From positions 1 through 8,300 of the forward strand of contig JASIJX010000518.1 of assembly GCA_030049955.1 (NCBI GenBank): 8,300 nucleotides of DNA, in the 5' to 3' direction. This DNA is from Acidobacteriaceae bacterium. GTDB lineage: Bacteria > Acidobacteriota > Terriglobia > Terriglobales > Acidobacteriaceae. The translations under genes were made by a program, and so were the position numbers. Below are positions 1 to 6,552 of this stretch, piece by piece (position 1 is the first letter of the stretch; every line of letters starts with the position of its first letter). The notes below the pieces were generated by a model that was not told the DNA's origin, searched no databases, and was given only the letters and a program-made list of their open reading frames with translations.

Positions 1-88
1 GGTCGGGCATGTAGCAGTCCTGCTGGCTTACGAGCACCGCGCCCGCGTGGCCGCACGATCAAGCTGCGCACTGCACCCCCGTCCATCG

Positions 89-117
89 AAAAACATGAGA
101 TTCACAAACTCATTTTT
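89..117 (-). terminator. Weak terminator-like hairpin after the MFS gene
   Basis: Read on the minus strand, downstream of the MFS stop codon, there is a 5-bp stem (ATGAG/CTCAT at 95-99 and 109-113) with a 9-base loop, then G and five T residues. A-rich sequence lies on the other side, so it could work weakly in both directions. The stem is short and AT-rich, so this is only a candidate. The rest of 1-172 contains no gene I can support. Confidence 0.25.
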
Positions 118-172
118 GACAATTCGAGATGTGCCGTGAATCGTACTGCTAGGACTGCACCCAGAATGAAAG

Positions 173-1435
173 CTAACCCAATGCGGTCTGCACCAGAGGA
201 ACCGAGTGCTCCGCTTTACGCGGCAGCGTCCACACCATCCACGCAGCTATTAAGGGAATCACCCCGAAGAGCACAAAAACCGGCGCGAACGAATAACGAT
301 CCACCAACCACCCAGTTATCAGGCTGAAGATCATTCCTCCCAATCCGGAACCCATACTGGCAAATCCCCAGATGGAAGCGACCGCTCCCTTTGGAAAAAC
401 ATCTCCTGGAACAGCCAGCAGATTTGCCAGAGCGCCGCAATATCCAAAGGTTGCCGTGGCAATCAGAGCAATGCATACTGTAGCGCTGCCGCTTCCCCCT
501 ACGAAGATCGCTGACGTCATCAACGTTGAAAAAATGAGGATCGCGATTCGCCGCGCCGTTGCAGGCCGGGTCCCTGCGCGCGATAGACCGCTGAAAACGG
601 CGCCTCCGGCAAGATTGCCAAGCGTGGCCGTAAAGAAGGGTATCCAGGCCGTCTCGCCTATCTGCCGCATCGAGAATGAGTGCCCAACCCTGAGGTATTG
701 CGGAAACCAGAAGATGTAAAAATACCAAACAGGATCGCTAAAAACCTTTGACAAGGTGAACTGCCAGAGAAACCTTGACCTCAGCAACGTCTTCAATGGA
801 AGGCGATCCGCTTGATCTCTTTTGGAGCCCTCACTTGGTGGCCGGTAAATTGCAAGCCACCCAATTAGCCACAGGAACCCCAGCACGCCTATCACTACAA
901 AGGCTGTCCGCCATCCGCCTGCGAGCATAATCCAGGCGAGCAATGGAGGAGCCAAAATGGCCCCAATGGATGCACCGCTGTTGAAGATCCCCGAGGCATG
1001 GGAACGCTCCTCGGGAGGAAACCACTCTGTAATCAACTTCACGCCAGCGGGGTAATTGCCGGCCTCTCCTACGCCTAGAAGAAATTGAAAAATGCCGAGG
1101 CTGAGAGCGCCGGCGGAAAACGCGTTCAGAATCTCCGCAGCGGACCAAAACGCAATCGTAAGGCCGTAGCCAATCCTGGTTCCCAGCCGATCGAGCAGCC
1201 TGCCGGAAATGCCATTCATGACTGTATAGGCCAGCATGAAGGCGAAGACAATTCGAGAATAGCTGGTGGCCGATATTCGAAATTGCTGGAGCAGAACCGG
1301 CGCCATCACCGAAAGCGTCTGGCGGTTGAGATAGTTAATAACCGTCGCGAGAAACGCGAAGCTCAGCATCCACCATTTTCTTCGGTCTTTCGCGATGAGA
1401 GCTTGCATTCGGTTCTCAGTTGACGAATGTGACAT
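173..1435 (-). CDS. MFS transporter, anion:cation symporter (ACS) family, sugar-acid type
   Basis: A 420-residue inner-membrane carrier with the usual length and hydrophobic pattern of a 12-helix major facilitator. Residues 35-43 (YLNRQTLSV) match the helix-1 signature of the ACS family (ExuT/GudP-like importers of hexuronates, glucarate and galactonate). Residues 78-87 (GRLLDRLGTR) are the MFS loop 2-3 motif. Residues 121-144, including GVGEAGNYPAG and WFPPEER, are typical of ACS carriers. Known members import organic anions with protons or sodium; the substrate here is inferred to be a sugar acid or related compound. The chosen start at 1435 lies about 19 bases after a predicted transcription start and has only a poor ribosome-binding site (CCGG just upstream). 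Met10 (codon at 1406-1408) is an alternative start. It is divergent from the dehydrogenase gene, and a putative operator sits on its -10 box. Family assignment is firm, substrate is not. Confidence 0.93.
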   Translation of the reverse strand: MSHSSTENRMQALIAKDRRKWWMLSFAFLATVINYLNRQTLSVMAPVLLQQFRISATSYSRIVFAFMLAYTVMNGISGRLLDRLGTRIGYGLTIAFWSAAEILNAFSAGALSLGIFQFLLGVGEAGNYPAGVKLITEWFPPEERSHASGIFNSGASIGAILAPPLLAWIMLAGGWRTAFVVIGVLGFLWLIGWLAIYRPPSEGSKRDQADRLPLKTLLRSRFLWQFTLSKVFSDPVWYFYIFWFPQYLRVGHSFSMRQIGETAWIPFFTATLGNLAGGAVFSGLSRAGTRPATARRIAILIFSTLMTSAIFVGGSGSATVCIALIATATFGYCGALANLLAVPGDVFPKGAVASIWGFASMGSGLGGMIFSLITGWLVDRYSFAPVFVLFGVIPLIAAWMVWTLPRKAEHSVPLVQTALG

Positions 1436-1442
1436 CCGGTTA

Positions 1443-1472
1443 TTGCAGGGACTTACAACAGTGATATATCAT
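1443..1472 (+). promoter_or_regulatory. Possible promoter of the dehydrogenase-SDR operon
   Basis: TTGCAG (1443-1448), an 18-base spacer and TATCAT (1467-1472) make a plausible plus-strand promoter overlapping the operator-like palindrome. The leader to the start codon at 1576 would be about 97 bases. The -35 box is weak and the spacer is one base long, so confidence is modest. Confidence 0.3.
1459..1471 (-). promoter_or_regulatory. Putative operator, copy 1 (TGATATATCA palindrome)
   Basis: TGATATATCA at 1462-1471 is a perfect 10-bp palindrome. On the minus strand it continues as TGATATATCACTG, identical over 13 bases to the copy at 3574-3586. It covers the -10 region of the MFS promoter and also lies where a -10 for the divergent dehydrogenase gene would be, so one bound protein could control both directions. 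Its size and symmetry would suit a dimeric repressor, for example of the GntR/FCD type, but no regulator gene is present and the family is a guess. Confidence 0.55.
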
Positions 1473-1489
1473 TGCTGCGAAAGAGTCAA
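1461..1489 (-). promoter_or_regulatory. Sigma-70-type promoter of the MFS gene
   Basis: On the minus strand, TTGACT (1489-1484), a 17-base spacer and TATCAC (1466-1461). Predicted transcription starts near 1454, leaving a leader of about 19 bases before the start codon at 1435. The arrangement matches the fucosidase promoter at 3556-3584 almost exactly: TTGACW, 17 bases, TATCAC, with the same palindrome over the -10 box. Confidence 0.55.
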
Positions 1490-1575
1490 ACGAAATGGTG
1501 GCTGTGGCCCGAGGCATGATTGCTCCGTTGCCCAGTTCCTCTGTCTGGACTGCCTGTGTATTGAACGGAGAATTC

Positions 1576-2607
1576 ATGAAGGCGCTTATTCTCTCTGAGT
1601 ATCAAAAGCTGGAACTCGTCGAGATGCAAAAGCCACAACCCGGTGATGATGACCTGCTCATTCGTGTTCAAGCCTGTGGAATCTGCGGAAGTGACGTCCA
1701 TGGCTACGACGGAAGCACGGGACGCCGTCTGCCGCCGATCGTGATGGGACACGAAGCTGCCGGAGTTGTTGAGGCCGTGGGCGGAGCGGTGACAGATTTT
1801 CGTCCAGGTGATCATGTTACGTTCGACTCCACGGTTTTCTGCGGAAAGTGCTTCTATTGTCGGCGAGGCTTGGCCAATCTATGCGATCACCGGGAGGTCA
1901 TCGGAGTTTCTACGCCCGATTTCCGCCGCATGGGTGCATTCGCCGAGTACGTGACTGTTCCTGCGCGCATTGCCTTTCCAATTCCAGATAATATGCCGTT
2001 TGCAAACGCGGCGCTCATTGAAGCCGTCTCGATCGCCGTTCACGCGGTGTCGCTTACTTCAATCGCGCTGGACGACACGGTCGTAGTTGTCGGGGCAGGG
2101 ATGATTGGTTTGCTCACGCTTCAAGCAGCATTGCTAGCCGGCGCCGGCAGGGTCTTTGTTGTCGATCTGGATGAAACGCGCCTGGAGCTTGCGCGCGCTC
2201 TGGGGGCTACCCGCACCTTCAACTCGAACCTCTCTGATGCCATCTCCGAGATTCGAAACCTTACGTGCGGCCGGGGAGCGGATGCAGCGCTCGAGTGCGT
2301 CGGGATTTCGGCTACCGTGAATCTTGCTATTGAAGCTGTGCGCAAAGGCGGCACGGTTACGCTGGTTGGGAATGTCACGCCCAGAGTCGAAATAGGCCTC
2401 CAATCCTCCGTGACTAGACAGATTCGTATACAGGGCTCATGCGCGTCTTCCGGCGAGTATCCCGCGTGTATTTCGCTCATTTCGCGTGGTGCGATCAACA
2501 TCAAGCCGCTGCTCTCTGCGGTGGCCCCACTTGACGAAGGAGCAGCGTGGTTCCGCCGTCTCTATGCGCGCGAACCTGGACTGCTTAAGGTCGTACTTCA
2601 ACCCTGA
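1576..2607 (+). CDS. Zinc-dependent medium-chain alcohol/polyol dehydrogenase (MDR)
   Basis: A 343-residue cytoplasmic NAD-dependent oxidoreductase of the sorbitol/threonine/galactitol-1-phosphate dehydrogenase group, oxidising a secondary hydroxyl of a sugar, polyol or sugar acid to a ketone or the reverse. Catalytic zinc ligands visible are Cys37 (GICGSDVH), His59-Glu60 (GHE) and Glu149. The structural zinc site is Cys89, Cys92, Cys95 and Cys103. The Rossmann motif is Gly173-Ala-Gly175-Met-Ile-Gly178, and Asp197 at the end of the next strand favours NAD over NADP. The frame is open back to an ATG at 1495, but the start at 1576 is preferred: GGAG at 1567-1570 is spaced 5 bases from it, and homology begins at MKALIL. 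The SDR gene starts 17 bases after its stop, which suggests co-transcription. Its substrate cannot be read from sequence; the neighbours point to carbohydrate breakdown. Confidence 0.93.
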   Translation: MKALILSEYQKLELVEMQKPQPGDDDLLIRVQACGICGSDVHGYDGSTGRRLPPIVMGHEAAGVVEAVGGAVTDFRPGDHVTFDSTVFCGKCFYCRRGLANLCDHREVIGVSTPDFRRMGAFAEYVTVPARIAFPIPDNMPFANAALIEAVSIAVHAVSLTSIALDDTVVVVGAGMIGLLTLQAALLAGAGRVFVVDLDETRLELARALGATRTFNSNLSDAISEIRNLTCGRGADAALECVGISATVNLAIEAVRKGGTVTLVGNVTPRVEIGLQSSVTRQIRIQGSCASSGEYPACISLISRGAINIKPLLSAVAPLDEGAAWFRRLYAREPGLLKVVLQP

Positions 2608-2624
2608 TGTAAAGGAACGCATTC

Positions 2625-3407
2625 ATGACTGGCTCACCGTTCGATTTATCGGGAAAAGTGGCACTCATCACCGGTGCCAGTCGCGGCCTTGGGCAATACT
2701 TTGCCCGTGCTTTGGCGCGTGCGGGCGCGAATATTGCCATAACGAGTCGCGACGAACAATTGCTCTCGGCCTTTGCCGAAGAGATTCAAGAGCTCGGACG
2801 GCAATGTTTTTCCGTCGCACTCAACGTGCGCGACTATAACAGTATCCAGAACGCTGTTTCCGCTATCGAGGAGCACTTCGGCTGTATCGATATTCTCGTC
2901 AACAATGCCGGCTGCAATATTCGCAAGCCGGCTGCAGAAGTGACTTGGGAAGATTGGAACACCGTGCTCGACACCAACCTGCGCGGCTCGTTTTTCGTCG
3001 CGCAAGCCGTTGCGCGTGGCATGATCCGACGCGGCTATGGGCGCATTATCAATATCGGATCGGTCACCAGCGTGGCCGGGTACGCCGGCCTGGGTCCCTA
3101 CGGCGCCAGTCGCGGCGGAATCAAGCAACTCACTATGAGTCTGGCAGACGATTGGGGGCGCCACGGAGTGACGGTGAACTGCCTGGCTCCCGGCTGGTTT
3201 CGGACCCGGCAGAATGAGGTTATGTACGAGAATGCAGAGTGGCTGGCGTACCTTACGGATCGCATACCGGTGAAGCGGCCAGGAAAACCAGACGATCTTG
3301 ACGGAGCTGTGGTGTTTCTTGCCTCTGAATCCAGCCGTTATATAACCGGTCAGACACTTCTTGTGGATGGTGGAATATCGACCGGTGCCACGAAAGCAAC
3401 ACTTTAG
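2625..3407 (+). CDS. SDR-family oxidoreductase, gluconate 5-dehydrogenase-like, with Lys-to-Arg in the active site
   Basis: A 260-residue classical short-chain dehydrogenase, full length. The cofactor motif TGASRGLG spans Thr16-Gly23, NNAG is Asn93-Gly96, and the catalytic Asn, Ser and Tyr are Asn118, Ser146 and Tyr159. The fourth tetrad residue, Lys of YxxxK, is Arg163 (YGASR, codon CGC). Basic residues in TGASRG and after the second strand (TSRDE) suggest NADP(H). The C-terminal stretch (PGWFRT, then FLASESSRYITGQTLLVDGG) resembles gluconate 5-dehydrogenase and 2-keto-3-deoxy-gluconate dehydrogenase (KduD)-like enzymes, which interconvert keto and hydroxy sugar acids. A ribosome-binding site AAGGA at 2612-2616 precedes the ATG. 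It is probably co-transcribed with the upstream zinc dehydrogenase. Family is certain; activity and substrate are not, given the Arg. Confidence 0.92.
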   Translation: MTGSPFDLSGKVALITGASRGLGQYFARALARAGANIAITSRDEQLLSAFAEEIQELGRQCFSVALNVRDYNSIQNAVSAIEEHFGCIDILVNNAGCNIRKPAAEVTWEDWNTVLDTNLRGSFFVAQAVARGMIRRGYGRIINIGSVTSVAGYAGLGPYGASRGGIKQLTMSLADDWGRHGVTVNCLAPGWFRTRQNEVMYENAEWLAYLTDRIPVKRPGKPDDLDGAVVFLASESSRYITGQTLLVDGGISTGATKATL

Positions 3408-3555
3408 CCAACTCAACAGACGCACTGATGCTCTCTGAAAAGCCCGAGAAAGAGCTTCCATTTGAGATCTGAGCCTGTGCTGCCCGACGGTTTAAATGTA
3501 CGAAACAACCCGCCGTTCATGCTACGCCGGCGAACATGAGAGGCAGAAAAAGCGC

Positions 3556-3584
3556 TTGACAGCAGGTGCCTCTTGATATATCAC
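3556..3584 (+). promoter_or_regulatory. Sigma-70-type promoter of the fucosidase gene
   Basis: TTGACA (3556-3561), a 17-base spacer and TATCAC (3579-3584). Predicted transcription starts near 3591, giving a leader of about 60 bases before 3652. This shows that the fucosidase has its own promoter, apart from the dehydrogenase pair. The stretch from the SDR stop (3407) to this promoter holds no gene and no convincing terminator, only a 5-bp GCTCT/AGAGC pair near 3430-3455. Confidence 0.6.
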
Positions 3585-3586
3585 TG
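3574..3586 (+). promoter_or_regulatory. Putative operator, copy 2 (TGATATATCA palindrome)
   Basis: TGATATATCACTG is identical over 13 bases to the copy between the divergent MFS and dehydrogenase genes, in the same orientation and position relative to the promoter it covers. It overlaps the -10 box, a position expected for repression. Binding by a common regulator is inferred. Confidence 0.6.
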
Positions 3587-3651
3587 CAAATGATGTTACG
3601 GCATCGTTTTTGAAGTTTTGCGGAGCGTGGTCGCTGTTCCGCTTCAACTGA

Positions 3652-5220
3652 ATGCCTGTGGGGAATACAACTTTGGCCGGAGAGATACTCACAAATCGGA
3701 GACAATTCCTTGCATCAGCCGCGGCGCTGGCAGCAACTTCTGCGTATTCGAGCCTGGCGCAGGCGCCACAAAACTCCCGCGGCTTTCCTGCCTCGCTGCT
3801 GGCGCCGGCGCCTTATATCGAGAAAACGCCCGTACCCGGCTATCACTGGGCCCCGACGAGCGCTTACGAAGCTTTCCAAGACATGAAGTTCGGCGCCAGG
3901 ATCCATTGGGGGATCTACTCAATTTGGCACCGCGGGGCCGAGTCATGGCCTTTTCTTGGTATGTCTTTTGAGGATCGTCAAGCCTATAACAACCTCTACA
4001 AAACTTGGAATCCTGCCGGCTTCGATGCAGACGGGTGGATGGACGTTTTCAAGGAAAGCGGCATGAAGATGTTTGCTTTCACTACCAAACATCATGAAGG
4101 CTTCTGCATGTTCGATACCAGGACCCGGGTGAAGAGCCGGGCCAATTGGACAGCCGCGGGAGGTCCGAAGATTGAATCCTGCGATCTCTCTTATTCCATC
4201 ATGGAGACGCCATTCGGACGGGATGTTGTGAAAGAACTCTGCGATGCTGCTCACAAACGGGATATTAAGATCGACCTCTATTTTTCGCATCCCGATTGGT
4301 ACGACGCAGACTTCCGGCCCTACGTGTGTCATCCATTCCAAGTGCCTTCTTCGAAAAAGTGGCTTTCTCAGGTCGACTTGCAAATGACGCAGCAACGATT
4401 GGGAAATCATGCTGTGATCGTTCCTGATCCTACAGATGCCGAAATAAGGCGCATGATGATGAGACATCGAACCCAGTTGGTTGAGTTGCTGACCAACTAT
4501 GGGACGATCGACATGATCGACCTGGATATGTGGCTGGGATGGCGCGTTTGGCCTGAACTTTGCAGGACGGTGATGAAGGTGCGGGAGCTCCAGCCGAACG
4601 TCATGCTGCGGGCCCGCGGCATTGGAAACTACGGCGATTACTACACTCCAGAGCGCGTTGTGCCCGGCTCGAAAGAGGCGTCGGATACGCCATGGTTCAC
4701 TATCTATCCGCTGGGGACCGACTTCTCATATGAACCTGATGCCGCGAAGTACAAAGGAACCAAGTGGATCGTGCACAATCTGGCAGACGCTGTTGCCAAG
4801 GGTGGTGGCCTGCAGGTTGGTGTCGGCCCCGATAATCGGGGCGAGTTTCATCCCGAAGCGATCCGCCAAATGAAGGGCGCAGGGGCATGGTTAAAGGTGA
4901 ATGGCGAAGCGATTTATGCCACTCGTCCGCGCAGTGGCGCGGCCTGGTGCGAAGGTGAGACGGTTCGCTACACGCGATCTAAAGACTCGCGATTCGTCTA
5001 CGCGATCCTGACCGAATGGCCGGGAAAACAGATTGTCCTCAAATCAGTGCGCCCGTATCCTGGCTCCAAGGTGACCCTATTGGGATCGCAGAAAGAGCTT
5101 CCATGGAGTGCCGATCCGGCGCGGGGTACCATCATCACCATTCCGGAAGATCTTCAGGAGGATCGCAATAGACCGTGTAGTTACGCCTGGAGTCTCAAAT
5201 TTCAAGTGGCAGGAGCATAG
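3652..5220 (+). CDS. Tat-exported alpha-L-fucosidase, glycoside hydrolase family 29
   Basis: A 522-residue exported enzyme expected to remove alpha-linked L-fucose from glycans by a retaining mechanism. The N-terminus has a Tat signal: Arg16-Arg17 in NRRQFLA, a hydrophobic stretch from about 19 to 35 and a likely cut after Ala36-Gln37-Ala38. GH29 landmarks follow in order: IHWGIYS (84-90), KHHEGFCMFD (146-155), LYFSHPDWY (209-217), the strand with Asp292 in IDMIDLDMW as the aligned nucleophile, GVGP (390-393) and WLKVNGEAIY (413-422). The sequence around Asp292 differs from the common W-F-D-G form, so the exact substrate may differ. An in-frame stop lies directly before the ATG at 3652, so the start is here or later. 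No clear ribosome-binding site is seen, and the 15-residue lead before the arginines is rather long, leaving the exact start uncertain. An operator-like palindrome lies on its promoter. Confidence 0.88.
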   Translation: MPVGNTTLAGEILTNRRQFLASAAALAATSAYSSLAQAPQNSRGFPASLLAPAPYIEKTPVPGYHWAPTSAYEAFQDMKFGARIHWGIYSIWHRGAESWPFLGMSFEDRQAYNNLYKTWNPAGFDADGWMDVFKESGMKMFAFTTKHHEGFCMFDTRTRVKSRANWTAAGGPKIESCDLSYSIMETPFGRDVVKELCDAAHKRDIKIDLYFSHPDWYDADFRPYVCHPFQVPSSKKWLSQVDLQMTQQRLGNHAVIVPDPTDAEIRRMMMRHRTQLVELLTNYGTIDMIDLDMWLGWRVWPELCRTVMKVRELQPNVMLRARGIGNYGDYYTPERVVPGSKEASDTPWFTIYPLGTDFSYEPDAAKYKGTKWIVHNLADAVAKGGGLQVGVGPDNRGEFHPEAIRQMKGAGAWLKVNGEAIYATRPRSGAAWCEGETVRYTRSKDSRFVYAILTEWPGKQIVLKSVRPYPGSKVTLLGSQKELPWSADPARGTIITIPEDLQEDRNRPCSYAWSLKFQVAGA

Positions 5221-5222
5221 AT

Positions 5223-5402
5223 ATGGTAGCCGTTGCCGAACCTGGTCGCTCTTTCGCAATGGCAACGGCTGACTTTCGCGCTGCCCGTTCCCTATACTTC
5301 AGTCGGCTTGTAGCTGACGAGTGCTCGATCTCTTTGGCTATGGCGGCGAGATGCGAGCAATTGCCATTCCGCACTCCACTCGATCGGTTGCGTTGGGAAT
5401 GA
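5223..5402 (+). CDS. Possible small ORF of 59 codons
   Basis: An ATG two bases after the fucosidase stop, preceded by AGGAG at 5211-5215 with 7-base spacing, opens 59 codons ending in TGA at 5400-5402. The product would be a small, rather basic, alanine- and arginine-rich protein with no signal peptide, membrane segment or motif I recognise. The same DNA is rich in inverted repeats, so it may be a structured non-coding stretch. The good ribosome-binding site is the only positive evidence. Confidence 0.22.
   Translation: MVAVAEPGRSFAMATADFRAARSLYFSRLVADECSISLAMAARCEQLPFRTPLDRLRWE
5228..5401 (+). other. Hairpin-rich intergenic region upstream of the nitrilase-like gene
   Basis: Several inverted repeats are packed between the fucosidase and the next gene. 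One is a perfect 10-bp stem AGCCGTTGCC/GGCAACGGCT (5228-5237 and 5261-5270, 23-base loop). The second is a 7-bp stem with one GU pair and a 3-base loop (5302-5308 and 5312-5318). The third is a 10-bp stem with one bulged G (5323-5332 and 5348-5358, 15-base loop). A weaker 6-bp pair CATTCC/GGAATG lies at 5365-5370 and 5396-5401. No T-run follows any of them, so they are not standard terminators. They could limit read-through, stabilise the fucosidase mRNA 3' end or form a leader for the next gene. Confidence 0.4.
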
Positions 5403-5439
5403 AGCTGCAAAACCCAAGTTCATTTAGGAGTTAAAGCAA

Positions 5440-6552
5440 ATGAGACGGCGAACATTTCTTACCAGCGCATCTATGGGGTTGGCAGCCCTGGCAAGTGGAG
5501 CGTTGCCGGCCTTCGGAGTTGAAGAGCCGAGGAATGGGGAAGCTGGCGGCGCAGCTGCCTCACTGGGAACAGACATGGCCCGACCGATAGGACGTCCGGT
5601 CCGCATCGTGAGCATTGGGTTTCTGGGCGGCCCAGATATATCTCTAGGGCAGATCGTAAGCCATGTCGACCAGGAGGGAGCTCGAGGTGCTGATGTCATC
5701 GTATTGCCGGAGACGTGCCGCGGCCAAAATGCGTCCAGTGAAGAATCATTGGACGGTCCAACGGTTACGGCCATGGCGGCGCTTGCCTCTAAACATCGAA
5801 CCTATATCGCGGTCCCGATTGATCGGCGGGATCTGAACAAAAGGACGAATACGATCATACTTCTGGATCGAAACGGCCGTGTCGTGTGTCACTACGATAA
5901 ATTGTTTCCCTACTGGTCAGAGTACGACGTGCATCCACCAGTCAGCCCGGGTGATGCGGCCCAGGTATATGACGCGGACTTTGGCCGCATTGGAATGGCG
6001 ACCTGCTTCGATGCGAATTTTCCCGAAGTGTGGGCGCGATTGGCAGAGAAGGGAGCCGAGGTCGTCCTATGGCCGAGCGCGTATTCTGCTGGACGCTCGC
6101 TCCAGGCACATGCAATCAATCACCATTACTACATCGTGACCTCAAGCGCGACGCCCGACTGTATTGCCTATGATATTACGGGAGAGCGTCTCCTGTACGA
6201 GTCGTCCAAAGGTATAAACGTTAGCCGTATCACTCTCGATCTGGACCGCGGAATATATCACGAGAACTTTAATCTCGATAAGCGGGACAAATTGCTGAGA
6301 GAGCATGATCAGGACGTCGCCCTGGAGCAGTGGCTGCACCTCGAACAGTGGTTTGTGCTGAAGGCAAAGCGGCCTGGTGTAAGTGCGAGAGCGTTGGCCA
6401 ATCAATACGGCCTCGAGGAGCTCCGGCATTATCTTGATCGTAGCCGGGTGGCAATCGACAAACTTCGTGGTTGGGAGTTTGCCGGCAAGGCTGCCTTTCC
6501 CGAAAAGACCGTTGGTGAATTACAGGCCTTCGCCTCGAAAGAGCGAACATAG
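5440..6552 (+). CDS. Tat-exported carbon-nitrogen hydrolase (nitrilase superfamily)
   Basis: A 370-residue protein that should cleave a non-peptide C-N bond, as an amidase, carbamoylase or nitrilase, outside the cytoplasmic membrane. It starts with a Tat signal (RRRTFL at 2-7, hydrophobic stretch to about 25, possible cut after Ala24-Phe-Gly26). The Glu-Lys-Cys triad is complete: Glu91 in VLPE, Lys154 in HYDKLFPYW and Cys189 in MATCFDANFPE. The catalytic domain runs from about 50 to 280. About 90 residues follow (280-370), charged and probably helical, not part of the core fold. The ribosome-binding site TAGGAG at 5425-5430 lies 9 bases before ATG. It stands between two other exported proteins. 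The substrate is unknown; most nitrilase relatives are cytoplasmic, so export is notable. Confidence 0.9.
   Translation: MRRRTFLTSASMGLAALASGALPAFGVEEPRNGEAGGAAASLGTDMARPIGRPVRIVSIGFLGGPDISLGQIVSHVDQEGARGADVIVLPETCRGQNASSEESLDGPTVTAMAALASKHRTYIAVPIDRRDLNKRTNTIILLDRNGRVVCHYDKLFPYWSEYDVHPPVSPGDAAQVYDADFGRIGMATCFDANFPEVWARLAEKGAEVVLWPSAYSAGRSLQAHAINHHYYIVTSSATPDCIAYDITGERLLYESSKGINVSRITLDLDRGIYHENFNLDKRDKLLREHDQDVALEQWLHLEQWFVLKAKRPGVSARALANQYGLEELRHYLDRSRVAIDKLRGWEFAGKAAFPEKTVGELQAFASKERT

Noticed and set aside
1..58. Minus-strand segment at the left edge, open for 19 codons to the window end, with protein-like text (AVLVSQQDCYMPD).
   Set aside because: A stop lies directly upstream at 59-61, there is no ATG with a ribosome-binding site before the edge, and the segment is too short to identify. 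It might be the start of a gene outside the window or a frameshifted remnant, but it cannot be supported.
1495..1575. Upstream in-frame ATG that would extend the zinc dehydrogenase by 27 residues.
   Set aside because: The ATG at 1576 has a well-spaced GGAG, and the family N-terminus begins there; the extension has no family-like sequence.
3430..3455. Possible terminator after the SDR gene (GCTCT/AGAGC).
   Set aside because: Only a 5-bp stem with a long loop and no T-run.
3573..3584. Possible FNR/CRP-type box at the fucosidase promoter.
   Set aside because: FNR sites have TTGAT and ATCAA separated by four bases; here the halves are separated by two, so the spacing is wrong.
5634..5643. AGATATATCT palindrome resembling the operator.
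   Set aside because: It differs at both ends from TGATATATCA, lies inside the nitrilase-like coding sequence and has no promoter near it.
6252..6260. AATATATCA, a partial match to the operator.
   Set aside because: It lacks the palindrome and sits inside coding sequence.
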